DNA from: Cucumis sativus
Taxonomy: Eukaryota; Streptophyta; Magnoliopsida; Cucurbitales; Cucurbitaceae
DNA length: 64,000 nt
Reading direction: 5' to 3'
Assembly: GCF_000004075.3 (NCBI RefSeq)
Contig: NW_022279561.1
Span: 62,001 to 126,000, forward strand
Shown here one piece after another: positions 13,882-26,049 of this stretch (its first letter is position 1; each line of letters opens with the position of its first letter). The translations under genes were made by a program, and so were the position numbers. The notes below the pieces were generated by a model. It did not search any database, was not told where the DNA came from, and saw only the letters and a program-made list of their open reading frames with translations.

Positions 13882-15224
13882 ATGATGGTGGAGTTCCATG
13901 GAGAAATCCGATCCCATAACGATGAAGACGACCGAGACCAAGAACCAGAAGAGGAAATTAGCTACGATGATCTCAAGAAACGAATGTGGGAGAGATCGAC
14001 AACGGATGAAGAAGATGAAGGAGAGGCATGATGAAGAAGAGCCTGAATCTGCTGCAAGAGAAGAAGCTTCTCGCCGTAAGAAAATGGCTAGAGCTCAAGA
14101 TTCCATTCTTAAGTGCATGGATAAAATCATGGAAGCTTGTAAAGCTCAAGGGTTTGTTTATGGAATCGTTCCGGAAAAGGGAAAGCCGGTCACTGGCTCT
14201 TCCGAGAGCCTCCGTGAATGGTGGAAAGATGATGTCCGATTCGAACAAGATGCTCCAATGGCTATAGCGAAATTTCTCCCCAAAGTAATTGAAGAATCAG
14301 GGATTGATCCCAATTCGTTTTTGCATTTACTCACCGATTTACAGGACACAACATTGGATCCATTCTCTCCGCTTTGATGCAGCACTGTATTCCTCCACAG
14401 AGGAAATCCCACTGGAAAAGGGTTTAGCGCCGCCATGGTGGCCGACGGGTAACGAGCTTTGGTGGGGTGAACAGGGCGCCGCCGGTGGTCATGGTGTTCC
14501 GCCGTATAAAAAGCCCCACGATCTCAAAAAGGCGTGGAAAATCAGTGTCTTGGCGGCGGTGATTAAACACATGTCGCCTGATTTAGACAACATGAAGAAA
14601 TTAATTAGGCAATCGAAGAATTTACAAGCGAAAATGACAGCGAAAGAGACAATCACCTGGGCTAAAGTTGTGAATCAAGAAAGAAGCTCTGATGAACTTA
14701 ACAAAAAAGAGCTTAAGAATCACCGACGAAGAAGAAGACAAAGAAGAAGAACAAACAAAAACAGAGATAAACAGAGCAGCGATGAGATTATGACGAAACG
14801 AAAGTGTGTATTCGAACAAGAACCCATATTGGAATCGTTGTTATACCCTTGCCAGAATCAATGGTGTCCGCAGAGTGAAGCGGTAATGGGATTTATGGAC
14901 AAGAAAGCAAGAACAGAGCATGAGACACAGTGCATTTGCGGAGGAGAGAGGTCAGAGGAATTTTCGGACGAGCAATCGATGACACGCATTTGAAGAGCGT
15001 GGTGGAGTGGATGAACTGGGAGCTGGGGAGGGAGGCAGGCGGGGAGGGAGGAGGCGAGGATAGAAGATGCTGGAGATGGGTCGGGGAGCAGCACGGCGGA
15101 GGATTACGGGAGTGGGTACTGGAATATGGATTTGAATGCGAGTCCGGCGGAGGATTTGAGTGGGCAACAACAAGATTCTACTTCCATTTGGGATTTGAGA
15201 TATGATTGGGGAGCTGAAGAATAA
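13882..15224 (+). CDS. EIN3-like (EIL) transcription factor, EIL4/EIL5-like
   Basis: Nuclear DNA-binding factor of the EIN3/EIL family (ethylene and, for some members, sulfur responses). Intronless, as usual for the family. The start at 13882 gives [17 protein letters not shown], then the conserved acidic block and [13 protein letters not shown], a basic [13 protein letters not shown] region, [116 protein letters not shown]. The end is [11 protein letters not shown]. At about 445 codons it is short, like EIL4/EIL5. The frame shifts by single bases near 13988 (one extra), 14356 and 14406 (one missing each), and again in the C-terminal third. There a +1 frame reads an acidic [10 protein letters not shown] where the open frame reads poly-Arg. 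I suspect sequence errors. Confidence 0.92.
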
Positions 15225-16290
15225 TGAAGATCAACAATCACTCCCTTTTTATATCTCAATTTTGATGCTTCAAACGGAAAAATTAGTTTTGAAGAAGTTT
15301 TGAATTTTGAAATTTTAAATCTTTTCTTGGGTAGAAGTTAATTGGACTTTAGGTTTGAATACTGAGGTTGCTTTAATCTTCTTCCATTATCATTAATGAT
15401 TTCTATGATTAGAATGATTTCTATGATTATGATTCATATTAATACTATTATTAGTAGTGTGTTCCATTAAAGTCGGAAATGGATTATTTTGTTACTAATA
15501 TAATGTTATCTTTACTTTGAATGTATTGGATATATCTATTTATTACGAGAGTGTTCTTATTACTACACTTTTTGGAAGGACAGAAAATAATTCTTTCACT
15601 GGGTGCACTTCGAATTCGAATTCATTTGAAGGTTGAGATTGTCTTGTTCAATCTTCTTCTTTAAATTGACAAACAAACAAACAAAAAAAAAGGACGTGTG
15701 ATGGCCTTTTACTTCTTCATTCTTCCTCCCTATCTATTGCTTTTTTATTCTCTATCTTCCTTCTCCAGTTTTTACCAACTTTAATTTGGATTATATGAAT
15801 CATAGAGTCTTTTTGCTTATGCTTCAAGGATTATTTCACACATGTTCTCTTTCAACCATTATTTCACACATGTTCTATACAAATAGAGGTTGTGTCTTCA
15901 TTTATAAACGGAACCAAGCAAGTAAAACAAGCAAAAAGAGAGTAAGAGAGTTAGTGAGAGACTATGGGTGTTTTGAAAGTAAAATAGTGCTAGCTCTTCC
16001 AAAAAAATGGTCAATTCTTTGTAAAATTTCAAATATAACATTCACATTAATCACAAATTCTCATGATATTTACTAAGTTAATAATAAAAATACAAATAAT
16101 TAAATTTGAGACTAATTAAAAAATTGACATCCGTCCAAATTAAAATGATCAACTCTGATGCTGCCACATAATTTTATTATGACCGTTAGATCAAGTTAAT
16201 TATTTTGGTCCAATTAAATATTATTTATTTGAGTTAAAGTTCAATTGAGTAAAAAAAATGTAATTGTAATTGACGACTATTTTAAAATAA

Positions 16291-16500
16291 TAATAATTAA
16301 ATATAACAATATTTAAAAAATTGCAAATATAGCAAAATTATCGTCGATAGACTTGTATTATTGATGGACTCGTATGATCTATTAGTGATAGATCAATATT
16401 TGCAACATGATCTATCACTAATAGATTTTCATCATTTATAGAATTTGACAAATTTTGCTATATTTGTAATTTTTTTAAAATGTTGTTATATACTTAATTA
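16291..16500. mobile_element. MITE-like palindromic element
   Basis: Terminal inverted repeats of about 48 bp: the left arm (16291-16339) includes ttgcaaatatagcaaaatt, and the right arm (16451-16500) includes its inverse aattttgctatatttgtaat. The interior has the smaller inverted pair tctattagtgatagatc / gatctatcactaatagat. This is a typical short non-autonomous DNA element; similar copies are, to my knowledge, abundant in cucurbit genomes. Confidence 0.65.
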
Positions 16501-16559
16501 TTTTGAATCTAATTGCTAAATTTGCAACTGTCCTAAACAAAATAAATTTAATTTAGTTC

Positions 16560-16822
16560 AAAAGTTAAATATGATCCAAATCCATGTGGTTGAGTATATG
16601 GTCTAGCCCATGGACCAAGCTTAAGTTCAGAAAAGACTAGGAGTTAAGAGGGCAGTTAGAAAGTGGTTAGAGGTATTCTTGCAATTCCTTGGAAGATAGG
16701 AAGGCAGAATAGAGAGAGAGACTTTCGAATTGAGATCTCCTCAATTCGATTTTCTTGTATTAATTTATGAATCTGAAGCAATAAAAGAAATTTGTTACGT
16801 GGTTCAATTTGGTGTTCTATCA
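16560..16822 (+). mobile_element. Possible degenerate LTR remnant
   Basis: The stretch contains a polyadenylation-like gcaataaaag and ends ggtgttctatca, resembling the 3' end of a Ty1/copia-type LTR and sharing its last bases (gttctatca) with the solo LTR at 41206-43129. No partner LTR, no 5' end and no coding domain are visible. Old and incomplete if real. Confidence 0.25.
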
Positions 16823-17521
16823 AATTCCACCAAAAAATTCTATAATAGAAAAGTTCTCCTTATTTGGAAAGAGTTGAATTTTTTTTTACTCCACATCTTA
16901 AAGAAAATTCTTTTAAAAGCTAGAAGACTCTTTTAGCTTCTGAAGCCGACCATCCCTCTAACTTCAAGAACATCATGTGCTCTGCTTCCTCCAAATCAAG
17001 TATAGACGTTCAACCGGAGAGAGAAACAGATGATCAAATTCTAGAGATGGAAGTATATCACGTCAAAGTAACATAAATACAACATCAACACAAGTTCAAC
17101 TACACGAATTAAATTTCTCAAAAAATCTCGTGTGAATAACGTGAATTAAGGACAAGAAGATTTATGACCATACGAAGAAAAAAAAACTATTTATTGAATT
17201 TATATGCTTTGGACAATTTAAATACATAACCTCAAACTAAGTAAAACATTAAAAAGTAAATACTCGAGCTTTCAAGAAAATGCATGGAACTCAAGCTAAT
17301 TTAACAAGAGGTTAATACATTATTATCATCATATCCATTTTCCAACAAGTAGTTAAAAAGAAGAAGAAGAAAGAAAACTATAGCGCAATGCATCAAAGAA
17401 ATCAAACCCTGAAAAACCAATCCTTTGTAGTGAGCTTAACAACTTTATTTTTCTCAAATCACTATTTCTAATAGCTAGATATATATATATATTAGAAACC
17501 GTTAAGCGAAAGACAACGCTT

Positions 17522-18141
17522 TCACAACGACTCATCGAAGTCGAGATATTGTTTGAGAATTGTGGGGCAGAAAGCAAGAGGACGTCGGATCAGGAAGCCC
17601 ATTGCATTTGCATAGCGGAAGATGCTAGTGAGGCCATTGTTGTTGGTGAGAATGACAGTAGCACTGTTTCGACCTACATCGGGACGGTTGCACCCAAGAT
17701 GAGGACTACTCACAAGAACTACCTTACAACTCTCATCCTTGTGGTCTTCATACACATTGATTTTGTATTTTCCTTTAGAATCGGTAATAGCTTCTTTGGT
17801 GAACTTCAACACCCATGTGGCTCTATCTCTACACTCCAACCTCACTTTTGCACCTGTTTCATTTCATTGATTAATTTTCTAGTAAAACAATCGTCCATTT
17901 CATTACTTGTTATAAAAGAGAAGCATTACAAACAGAAATATAAAAGAAGCATTACAAACAGAGACATAAAAGAAGCATTACCAGAAATGGGAGTGGAGAC
18001 GTTTGTCTCGAAACCACACCGACAAGTGTCGCAGTAGACACAACCATTGACGACGAAAAGCTGCGCGGAGGCAGGAAGGCCGTGAAGAAGCACGAGAAAA
18101 CAAACACCAATCAATAACTTGAAAAGAGTAGAAGTAGGCAT
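17522..18141 (-). CDS. Ole e 1-like secreted pollen/extensin-family protein
   Basis: Small secreted glycoprotein of the pollen Ole e 1 allergen and extensin family, expected in the apoplast or pollen tube wall. Two exons: 18141-17982 and 17853-17522, with a 128-base GT-AG intron, about 163 residues in all. The N-terminal signal peptide starts MPTSTLFKLLIGVCF and probably cleaves after PASA. The family signature VNGCVYCDTCRCGFET follows directly. Conserved cysteines continue in exon 2 (RLECRD, ESCKVVL, HLGCNRPD, LAFCPTIL), matching the six-plus cysteines of the fold. No frame errors seen. A TTTAAATA box near 18205 could be the promoter TATA. The ligand or enzymatic role of this family is not established. 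Confidence 0.92.
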
Positions 18142-20479
18142 GATTAGGAAGAAGAATGAAAAGAAAGATTAAAGGGGCAAGGTCTCAGATTTCCAATGGT
18201 TTATTCATATTTAAAAGGGGAGTTTTGAAGATTGGGAACTTGGATTTGTGTGAGACATTAATGTTACAACGTGCTCTTTCCCTTCTCTTCCGCATATTCT
18301 CACAACTTCTATTATTCATCACTTTTTCAACACTCACATGCCCCTTCTTTCATTTTTCTTTGTTTACAATCCAATGGAGGAATAGTCGGAGGTTGACTTT
18401 AAATTGAAGTGAGAGAAGTCCATGCTTTATCTACGGATCTTGTCCTCTCCTCCCCTTTTCACATTTTTTATTTTTCTATCCATCCAACAGTCGAGTTGAG
18501 ATCTTCCAACTCTAAATGGCTGAGATTGTTTTGGGACAGGTATTTTAATTTCTGTAATATATATGCACTCCTTACTCCTTACTAACAACATTTTATCATA
18601 ACGTCTTTCATCAACATTAATCAAACCATATACACTACTCCCATGGGTGTATTGATCTGAAATACTGAACTTGGCTTCATTCCTACTCAACTTGGTTCAC
18701 TTGTTTGGTCGACTCTTAACATGGCCCTTGGGTTTATATATTTTCATATATGGTTTGAGACTTGCAAGATGAGGTTCACAATATAATTTTTGGAAGGTGC
18801 TTCAAAGGTTGATTTCAAACAAGTTACTGCAGTTATTATGTTTAATAAATTATTTGTGCCCTATTTGATAATTGTTTTTATATTTTCTTTCTTTTAAAAA
18901 CTAAACTTATACACGCTTACACCATTCAATTTGTTTTGTTATTTAGGATTGATTTGATAACGTTCTTGTTTCTTCTTTTTTTATAACAAAAAATAAATCT
19001 ATGTTTAAAAAAAAACAAATTTCGTTTTTTGAAAAAAAAATAAAAACATGAATTGTTCGATAATTATCGTTTCTTGTTTTTTGTGTTATTTTTCCTATTT
19101 TCACTTATTTTCTAGTTTAAATATAATTTAATTGTGTACAAATTAATATATATATATATATAAATAAAAGATAATTATAAAACATTGACATTATCAAATA
19201 TTCATAAATCCCTCTTTGCAAAATTAATAACTTATAATATACTATAGTTTTTATTATGTCGTTCAAAATTATTTGGTTTGAGGTATTTTTTTTTTCATTT
19301 AATTCATTTATCTTTAATAATGTTAATTTAAATTAAGCTATATTATTATATAAATAGGGTGGTTGTAAAATATTAAAGAAAATTGAAATGATTATCTTAC
19401 TAAAAAATTTATATAATATAAAATTCTAAGATATACTAAAAATAATAATTTTAAAATTTAAATAACATATAAATATGCATGTTAAAATCTATTTTAAAAA
19501 TTAGATATAAAATTTAAAATTAAATAATAGGTTAATCTAAATATTAAAAGTTTAAGATTTAAAATTAAATAAACATACAATTATGAAATATTAAGTGAAG
19601 AAAAAAAATGGTTAATTTTTAAAAATAGAAGAATTGACAAATTATTTACTAAACATACAATTATGAAATATTAAGTGAAGAAAAAAAAATGGTTAATTTT
19701 TAAAAATAGAAGAATTGACAAATTATTTACTGTCAATAGCAAAATTTTAATCCAAATTTAATATGGATAACCAAAATTTTAACCAAAATCTAAAATATAA
19801 AAAAAAATAAAAATTGCTATAAAATGTAAATACTTTCTATTTTCTTCTATTTATGTAAATTCTCTAAAATAAAAACTAATTAAAAAATATTAAACATATA
19901 TAAAAATTAATAAATAAAGAAAAAATAGAGATATTAAATGTATAAATATGAAAAATTAACCTATAATTACGAAAAATTAATAAAGAAAGAAAAGAAAATA
20001 AAACAAGTTAAGAAATAAAAAAACCATGAAAGTTGGAAATTGAACCTGTTAGTTTCTCTATTTTTGTATTTCTAGAAACGTATCTTGAATATTAGAAACA
20101 AGAAATAGAAATGGTTATCACACATGTATGTTTCTTAAAAAAATGAAAAGTAGAAATAAAAATTACTAAAAGAATCGTTTAAAGTATGTATCTAAAACTT
20201 AACTCAAAGTTAATGAAGAAAAATATAGAAGTATGTATACTGTAGTTGTTAGTAGTACATTATACATATAAACAGCAAACATTTAAACCCTTATACCTAA
20301 GATGTATTTGTCCCTTCAAATTTTTGTCACGAGATCACAAAATATGTAGTCAAGAAGCAAGCATTGTGCAAAACAAACAAACTCTTAGAAAACACAAAAT
20401 TTGGAGCTCACCATAAAATTTTTAACTACAATCAAAACTTGAACAAAAGCAATGTGGGGGGTTTGCATGGAAGTGAGTT
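18142..20479. other. AT-rich intergenic region
   Basis: About 2.3 kb between two minus-strand genes: promoter of the Ole e 1-like gene on the left, 3' flank of the SOSEKI gene on the right. The middle (19000-20200) is extremely AT-rich and contains a recent 80-bp direct duplication (19571-19731). No supported gene. Confidence 0.55.
19571..19731. repeat. Direct tandem duplication, 80 bp x 2
   Basis: 19571-19650 and 19651-19731 are the same sequence apart from one base in an A-run. Each copy starts aaacatacaattatgaaata and ends attatttact. Confidence 0.95.
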
Positions 20480-23199
20480 TCAAGGCTTCTTGGGTTGCTT
20501 TGATGAGGTTGAGGTCAATATCATGAGAGGAAGGCACCTTCCTTTGATCCCACCATTCTCATTCTCATTCTCTTCATCTTCATCTTCATCTTTTTTCTCT
20601 TCCAATTCTTCCCTTTTGCTCCTAAATATAAAATCTCATAATATTCTCAACATTTTCATAACTATTCAAATGGACAAATACTAAACAAACCTATATGATT
20701 GTGACATTTTGATAGTTATTATTATATAACAATTTTGGTACTCATCAATATCAATAATTTAGTTTTAGAAAATGTGATAGATTCTTTTGTTCTTTTTGTT
20801 TTTAATTTTTTTTAATGGTATGACTGTTTTATTAACGATGGTTGGATACACCGAATCTTATCATTCCCTCTCTTTTACACACTTGAAAATAATGTTGTTT
20901 GACACATTCCTATTTAGTGCTAGTCAAAATGCACGAAAGACTGGTGCCACTCGATTTTTTATCAAAGTCTTTTTTTTATATAGGTGATTTTCATGAATCA
21001 CAAGGTTAAATTTAAAAACAATTACAAACTACATGTTTCTTTCAAAGTTTTTGACCTTGTAAAAAGTTAAATTAATTAAAAAAATTGTAAAAAAATGGAC
21101 AAAATATTTATATTTTATAAAAAAATTAAGTGTAATTGATTTTAGTCCTAAATAATTTGGACTTTTTTACCAATTTTTTTTAAGAAAAACCCAAAAAATT
21201 AAGTAAACAAAGGAACTCATAGTTAAAAATAGTATCTACAGCCCAATTTTGCAAAATTAAAAGTCGAAAGCCAAAAAAAAAAAAAAAACCTTTTCAGCCT
21301 GAATAATAATGCAAAAAAAAAGTAAGATTAATTTTCAAAACCAAAAATAAAATAATTAGGCAATGCTTAATAATTGCTGTATTTATCTAAAATTGTTTTT
21401 ATAGGACTTTTATTGTATTAAAAAGAATGGAAAATCGTACTTACTTTTCTTCTTTATAGGAGTTGGACTTGTTGAGCATAGGTGGGATGACATGCCGATC
21501 TTCTCTAATGGACTCCACAATGGAGCCACTAAAATACTCCTTCTCCTCTCTCTGCAATTTCCCCAACCTCGGATTCTCTGACATATACTTTATCATTTCC
21601 TCTTCTCTCATCATATTTCCCCCCATTTTACACACAACCCCTTTCCCTATCCCCTTCTCCGTTCTTCTCACGGTTTTCCCCTTCGAACCCACTGACCCAC
21701 CACACCCTATAAACTGCATCAGAACCGAATTCCGACTCGGACCCGACTCGATCCCTAGTTCGTCGTCGTTATTCAAGGCAAACCGTTTCGAAGTGGAACA
21801 TCGAGCCGACTCGGTCGGAGTCTGAGTTGTCCCGGGGGTTCCCCAGCGTTCTTATCGCCATCGTCGTATTCGTAATCTTCGTCTTCGTCGTATTCTAAAT
21901 CGGAATGTGGGTGGTGGGGGAGTGGAGTGGGTGCGAGTTGCTGTTTCCGAGTTTTAGTTGGGAGGTTGGGTTCTTGAACCGGTTGCCTTGGGTTGTTGTT
22001 GGGTATGTGTACTTGCTGCAATTTTTCTGAGAAATAAATATAATATAAACTATTTTGAAATGAATTATGATACAGTATTTCCGTGACATCACAAATTGTT
22101 TTATAATTGGTAGCCCAAAATTTCATATTTTTTAAATTTTTTTAATAACTTTATAAATTTGAATTTAATTTTTATAGCAAATAAAACTGTTCAAATATAA
22201 TATTATTATAGTACAATCATGAGTTAAAAATTGAAAGACCTATTAAACATTATTTAAAAGCTTGACACATCATTCAAATTTTCAGTTACTTTTAAAACAC
22301 TTAACCAAAAGAAAAGAAGCTCATTAATGAGAATTCAAGAATCATGAACTCATTAATTCAAGAATAATTATGAATCTGCAAAATCTCTCTATGATGATGA
22401 GCATGTAATTTCATTTTGCCCATCATATTTCACCGATCAAATGTACACCATTCGTACACCATGATCATACTAAAAGCAAGTTGAATTTAAATTATAACAA
22501 ATTAAAATGGTGATTTCTCCCAATAATAATAATAATAAATAGTAATCTCTTCGCAATTAATTTTTAAATATATGTAAAGTTTGAATATTAAATTTAAACT
22601 GCAAAATCATTTATGAAGAAAATTATAGATAGATATAAAGACAAAAAATCACCACAGGAGGCATGAAGATCAACAAGTTGAGATGCCTTGAGAACGTATT
22701 CATAACCTTCAGCGGGATAAACCACGTCATTTTCCGACAAGTCGTTCCACACATATCCACTTTTATAGTTCCTAAAATAAACCAAACAATAAAAATAAAA
22801 AGAACCCTGAGACTCGCTAAACGACATGTCGTCTTACAGAACAGAGAACCCCCTGTTTTTATTTTTCCTCCTTTCTCTTTTTCATTTTTATACCTTTTAC
22901 AGGACCAAGAATAGAGGAAAGGCATGGCGTTGCCCCTGAGAACAGCGAGCCGATCCAAAACATCTGTCGTCACATTGAATACGATGAGACCCAAAACGAC
23001 GTGTCGTTCGAAATAGTAGAAGAAGCGTACCTTTGAGACGAAGAGGGTGGTTGGGGAAGAGAGGGATTTCGAGAAAATGGGGTTGTTCCAGACGGCCGTT
23101 TCTGGAGATATAGTAAAAAACTTGGGCTTTTTTCATCGGAGTGGGAGAGTCGCGGCGACGGTGGTGACGGTGGTGGTGGTCTCTGTCTTTCTCCTCCAT
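20480..23199 (-). CDS. SOSEKI-family polarity protein (DUF966, DIX-like domain)
   Basis: SOSEKI proteins polymerise through an N-terminal DIX-like domain and mark cell corners/edges in plant cell polarity. Five exons from GT-AG signals: 23199-23031, 22963-22894, 22771-22653, 22026-21445, 20621-20480. The first intron is only 67 bases. Domain motifs in order: KKAQVFYYISRNGRLEQPHF, FLEIPLF, DVLDRLAVLRGNAMPFLYSW, NYKSGYVWNDLSENDVVYPA, EGYEYVLKASQLVD, completing the DIX-like domain. Later conserved islands: TTQTPTESARCSTSKR, SVLMQFIGCGG, KSNSYKEE and GRCLPL near the C-terminus, as in the family. Exon 4 has one frame slip at the G5 run 21834-21838 (C-run on the gene strand), fixed by one base, so probably a sequence error. 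The N-terminus is rich in His/Arg (about 16 residues). Confidence 0.93.
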
Positions 23200-24221
23200 G
23201 GTTATGGATGGGTGAGAGGGAGAGAGGTTGTCCAGTAGAAGAAGAAGAAGGAGAAGAGTATTAATATTTTACGGGAAAAAGATGGGATTTGGGGGAATTG
23301 GAAGAAGCTGAGGGTAATTGTAGAGAAGGGGAGAAGGCTCGGATCCCTATGAATGAGGGAGGAAGAAGTTAATTTTGAATCCAGAATCTACGGATGTGAT
23401 TTTTTACATGCTTACATTACCTCTTACAAAACAAAGCAATTTGTACAAATCTATTCATTTTCTTTTTTATTTCAAACAATTATTATTATTATTATGTTAT
23501 CGATAGTTTGATAAGTTCAAAAGGTGCAACAATAAAGTTAGTGGAGTTGATAGGAATCAAGAAAAGAGTCTAGTAATTAAGAAAAAAATAAATAAATCAA
23601 ATAAGCTATATGAAGACTAGGGCCTTTAAAGGGACCATGAAAAAAACACAGTGAAACTTCTCCATAAGAAAAAGAAAAAAGAAAGTTAGATTTTCATTTA
23701 TGTATTGTAAAAGTAATAATAAGAACGACATGAATAATAATGATAATAAATAAAAGAGTAAACTGGAGGGATGGCACCGTATAGTTGGTTTGTTTGGGGG
23801 TTGGGGAGGTAATAATTAAGAAAGGAGAGTAGGGTTTAGGGTAAAATGCGTTGGGTTTTGGTTACTTTCTTCACAACTTACTGCTTTTTATGAGAAGCTT
23901 TAAAAATTGGAATTGCCAAACCAAATGTCATGGGGTTTCCCCCTACGTCACCCTTTTAAACTCTTTTTTCTACATCACTTTTCTATCTTCAAACTCAAAA
24001 CACTCACTTTCTCTCTATTTTTTTCCATTCAACATCAGTATCCACAAATTTTGATCTCAACAGTACCTAGTTATAAAGTCTACCCGGCATTTCAAACGTA
24101 TTATAATCTGTCGGTTATAATAGTTTGTGTTTCAAATACAAATTATTATAGTCTCTGTTATTATAATCTACGTTTAGAAAATGAAAAATAGTGAAACAGG
24201 AGAATGAAGAATAGTGACATT
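23200..24221. other. SOSEKI 5' flank and left flank of the tandem array
   Basis: 23200-23400 is the purine-rich leader/promoter side of the SOSEKI gene. 23945-24050 is CT-rich and shows diverged similarity to a block inside every array unit. 24080-24175 has repeated 'ttataatagtttgtgttt'-type words, probably a MITE scrap. Confidence 0.45.
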
Positions 24222-24625
24222 TTATTGTTCTCGTTGTTGAAAATAATGACGAAAGAAGCACCCAACGACACATAAGGTACAACCTTTGTATAAAGAAACA
24301 ACAAATTATATTGAATGAAGAAAATGAAAGGGAATTTAGATTTTCCTTTCTAAAATGTTAATTAATCAAATCATTTATAGTTGATCCCACCATTTTCCAG
24401 CTGTCAACTTTAAATTCCTGGTCAATTATCAAGCGCCTAGTTTGGACTTGAGTTTTTCTGCAGTACAAACACATAAAAAATCAAAATAACTCACACAAGA
24501 AAACAAAAAAAGATTAAAAGAAATAAAAGTTGGAAGAAATAAACAACTAAATTTAATTTTCGTTAAATTTTGACACATGAAATTTTTGCCTCGCAACTAA
24601 AACTGACCACACACAATAAAATTAA

Positions 24626-24952
24626 CTATTGTCTTGATATAACAAAAAAAAAAAAAAAAAAACCATTTCTCCAGAGATTGAAGACAATACCAACAACTTC
24701 ATTTTTCATGCAATCTTTATCACATATAGGATCACACAAATCGTTAGCAACGCCTTTTGTCGTGCATGTTTTCTTGCACGTTTCTACACATGATTTGTAT
24801 TGAGGCTCTAGATTGGATATTTCGTTAAACAAAGTATTAGATTTCCTCTCAATCTCAGCATCCCTTTCAGCGGTCATGTGTGCCTTAGAGAATTGCAGTG
24901 ATCCCACCACAACAATGGACATAAAGAAAACAATCGTAATGGTTTTTGCCAT
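24626..24952 (-). CDS. Ole e 6-like secreted six-Cys peptide, copy 1
   Basis: Small secreted protein. Signal peptide MAKTITIVFFMSIVVV...FSKA (about 24 residues), then a charged segment (AERDAEIERKSNTLFNEI) and a six-cysteine core: CVETCKKTC, TTKGVANDL, CDPICDKDC. The spacing C-x3-C-x3-C-x9-C-x3-C-x3-C is exactly that of olive pollen allergen Ole e 6 (recalled sequence), whose core folds as two helices held by three disulfides. The pre-Cys segment is longer than in Ole e 6. Single exon. The open frame runs into an A19/T19 homopolymer (24644-24662) that encodes a Phe run and ends VISRQ; a splice or alternative end just before that tract is possible. Likely pollen-expressed by family; function unknown. 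A TATA box lies about 80 bases upstream. Confidence 0.72.
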   Translation of the reverse strand: MAKTITIVFFMSIVVVGSLQFSKAHMTAERDAEIERKSNTLFNEISNLEPQYKSCVETCKKTCTTKGVANDLCDPICDKDCMKNEVVGIVFNLWRNGFFFFFFVISRQ

Positions 24953-25031
24953 TTTTTAGTTTTATCTTTTAGTAATTAAGCCTACTTTTTTCCCTTATGG
25001 CTTTATCGTATGAGAAAACGAGGGAAGACCA

Positions 25032-25038
25032 TTTTATA
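25032..25038 (-). promoter_or_regulatory. TATA box of the Ole e 6-like gene (copy 1)
   Basis: On the minus strand GCTATAAAATGG, 80 bases before the ATG at 24952. The same box at the same distance is kept in every unit: 31199-31205, 37415-37421, 45556-45562 and 51754-51760. So all five copies, including the frameshifted copy 2, keep a core promoter. Confidence 0.6.
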
Positions 25039-26049
25039 GCAATTTTCGTTGTTAAATTTAGATCATTGAGCGAAAAGTAGGTTTTTATCTCTCTATAAAT
25101 ATTTGTAACAAGTGGTGAATATTTGTTTGTTCTCTAAAAACCAGTTTTTGTTCCTTAATTAACACGTGAATAGAGGAAGAAATGGTAACGATAGCAAATA
25201 AAATGTCGGTGTTGACTAAATATGGTGTCTCAATTTAAAGGAGATCAATCAAAATAATGAAAACATATGTAGCTTAGATCGAGTGTGTAAACTCAAAGGT
25301 AAGGTTGACATTAATTTTATGGTTTCACGAACAAATAATTGATGTGGATAAATTAGCTTTACCAAACAATAAAATTATACTAATTATTTCGAAGCAGTCT
25401 TAATTATGTTGTAAAAAAACAGAAAGAAAGAAAGAAAGAAAAAAGGCGTGGTTTAATAGAGAGTGCAACGAGTCAATTATATAGAATTTAAACACCCATG
25501 ACAAAAATAATCATAAACATACCTCAAACCCCCTATTTATTGAAGGCATTAATATGATTTAAATTTGACACAAAATAAAATACAAAAAAGTATCATTCCT
25601 CTTCTCAGCACTTCAAACACTCAACACACATACACACATATAGGCTGCAACATATAATTATTAACACAAAAACCCACAAACATTGTTTTATTTAAAAAGA
25701 TAACTTTGGTTTTCAAGGAGCGACACCATGAAGCTTAGTTTATATCGGTCCCAATACAATGGACATCAATAATCGTGGCTTCTTTCGGTTTGAAGTCAAT
25801 GAGTTTTAAGCAAATTTGGCAAATTAACTTGGATTTGAATTTTATAGCGATATCAAATTCTTTTAGAATATCATCCCCTAAAATCATGACTAACATAAAT
25901 TCAATATTTTCAAATTATTTATAGTCATCAATATTTATTTTATGAGTTGAATTGAAAATTTGCGTTGAAATATCTCCAAATTTTGAATTTAGAATTATAT
26001 TCATCCCTAAAATCGTGCATTTAACATAATAACAACTTGAAATTAAGAT

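Larger units (their letters stand above)
15225..17521. other. Intergenic between EIL and Ole e 1-like genes
   Basis: EIL 3' flank followed by AT-rich DNA. It holds a short MITE-like palindrome (16291-16500) and a possible degenerate LTR remnant (about 16560-16822). No supported gene. Confidence 0.55.

Noticed and set aside
14158-14436. Antisense ORFs over the EIL, DUF632 and peptide genes
   Set aside because: They are shadows of the real coding strand, which carries the family motifs.
15786-16076. 96-codon ORF downstream of the EIL gene
   Set aside because: Contains an internal repeat (ttatttcacacatgttct twice) and no motif; likely chance.
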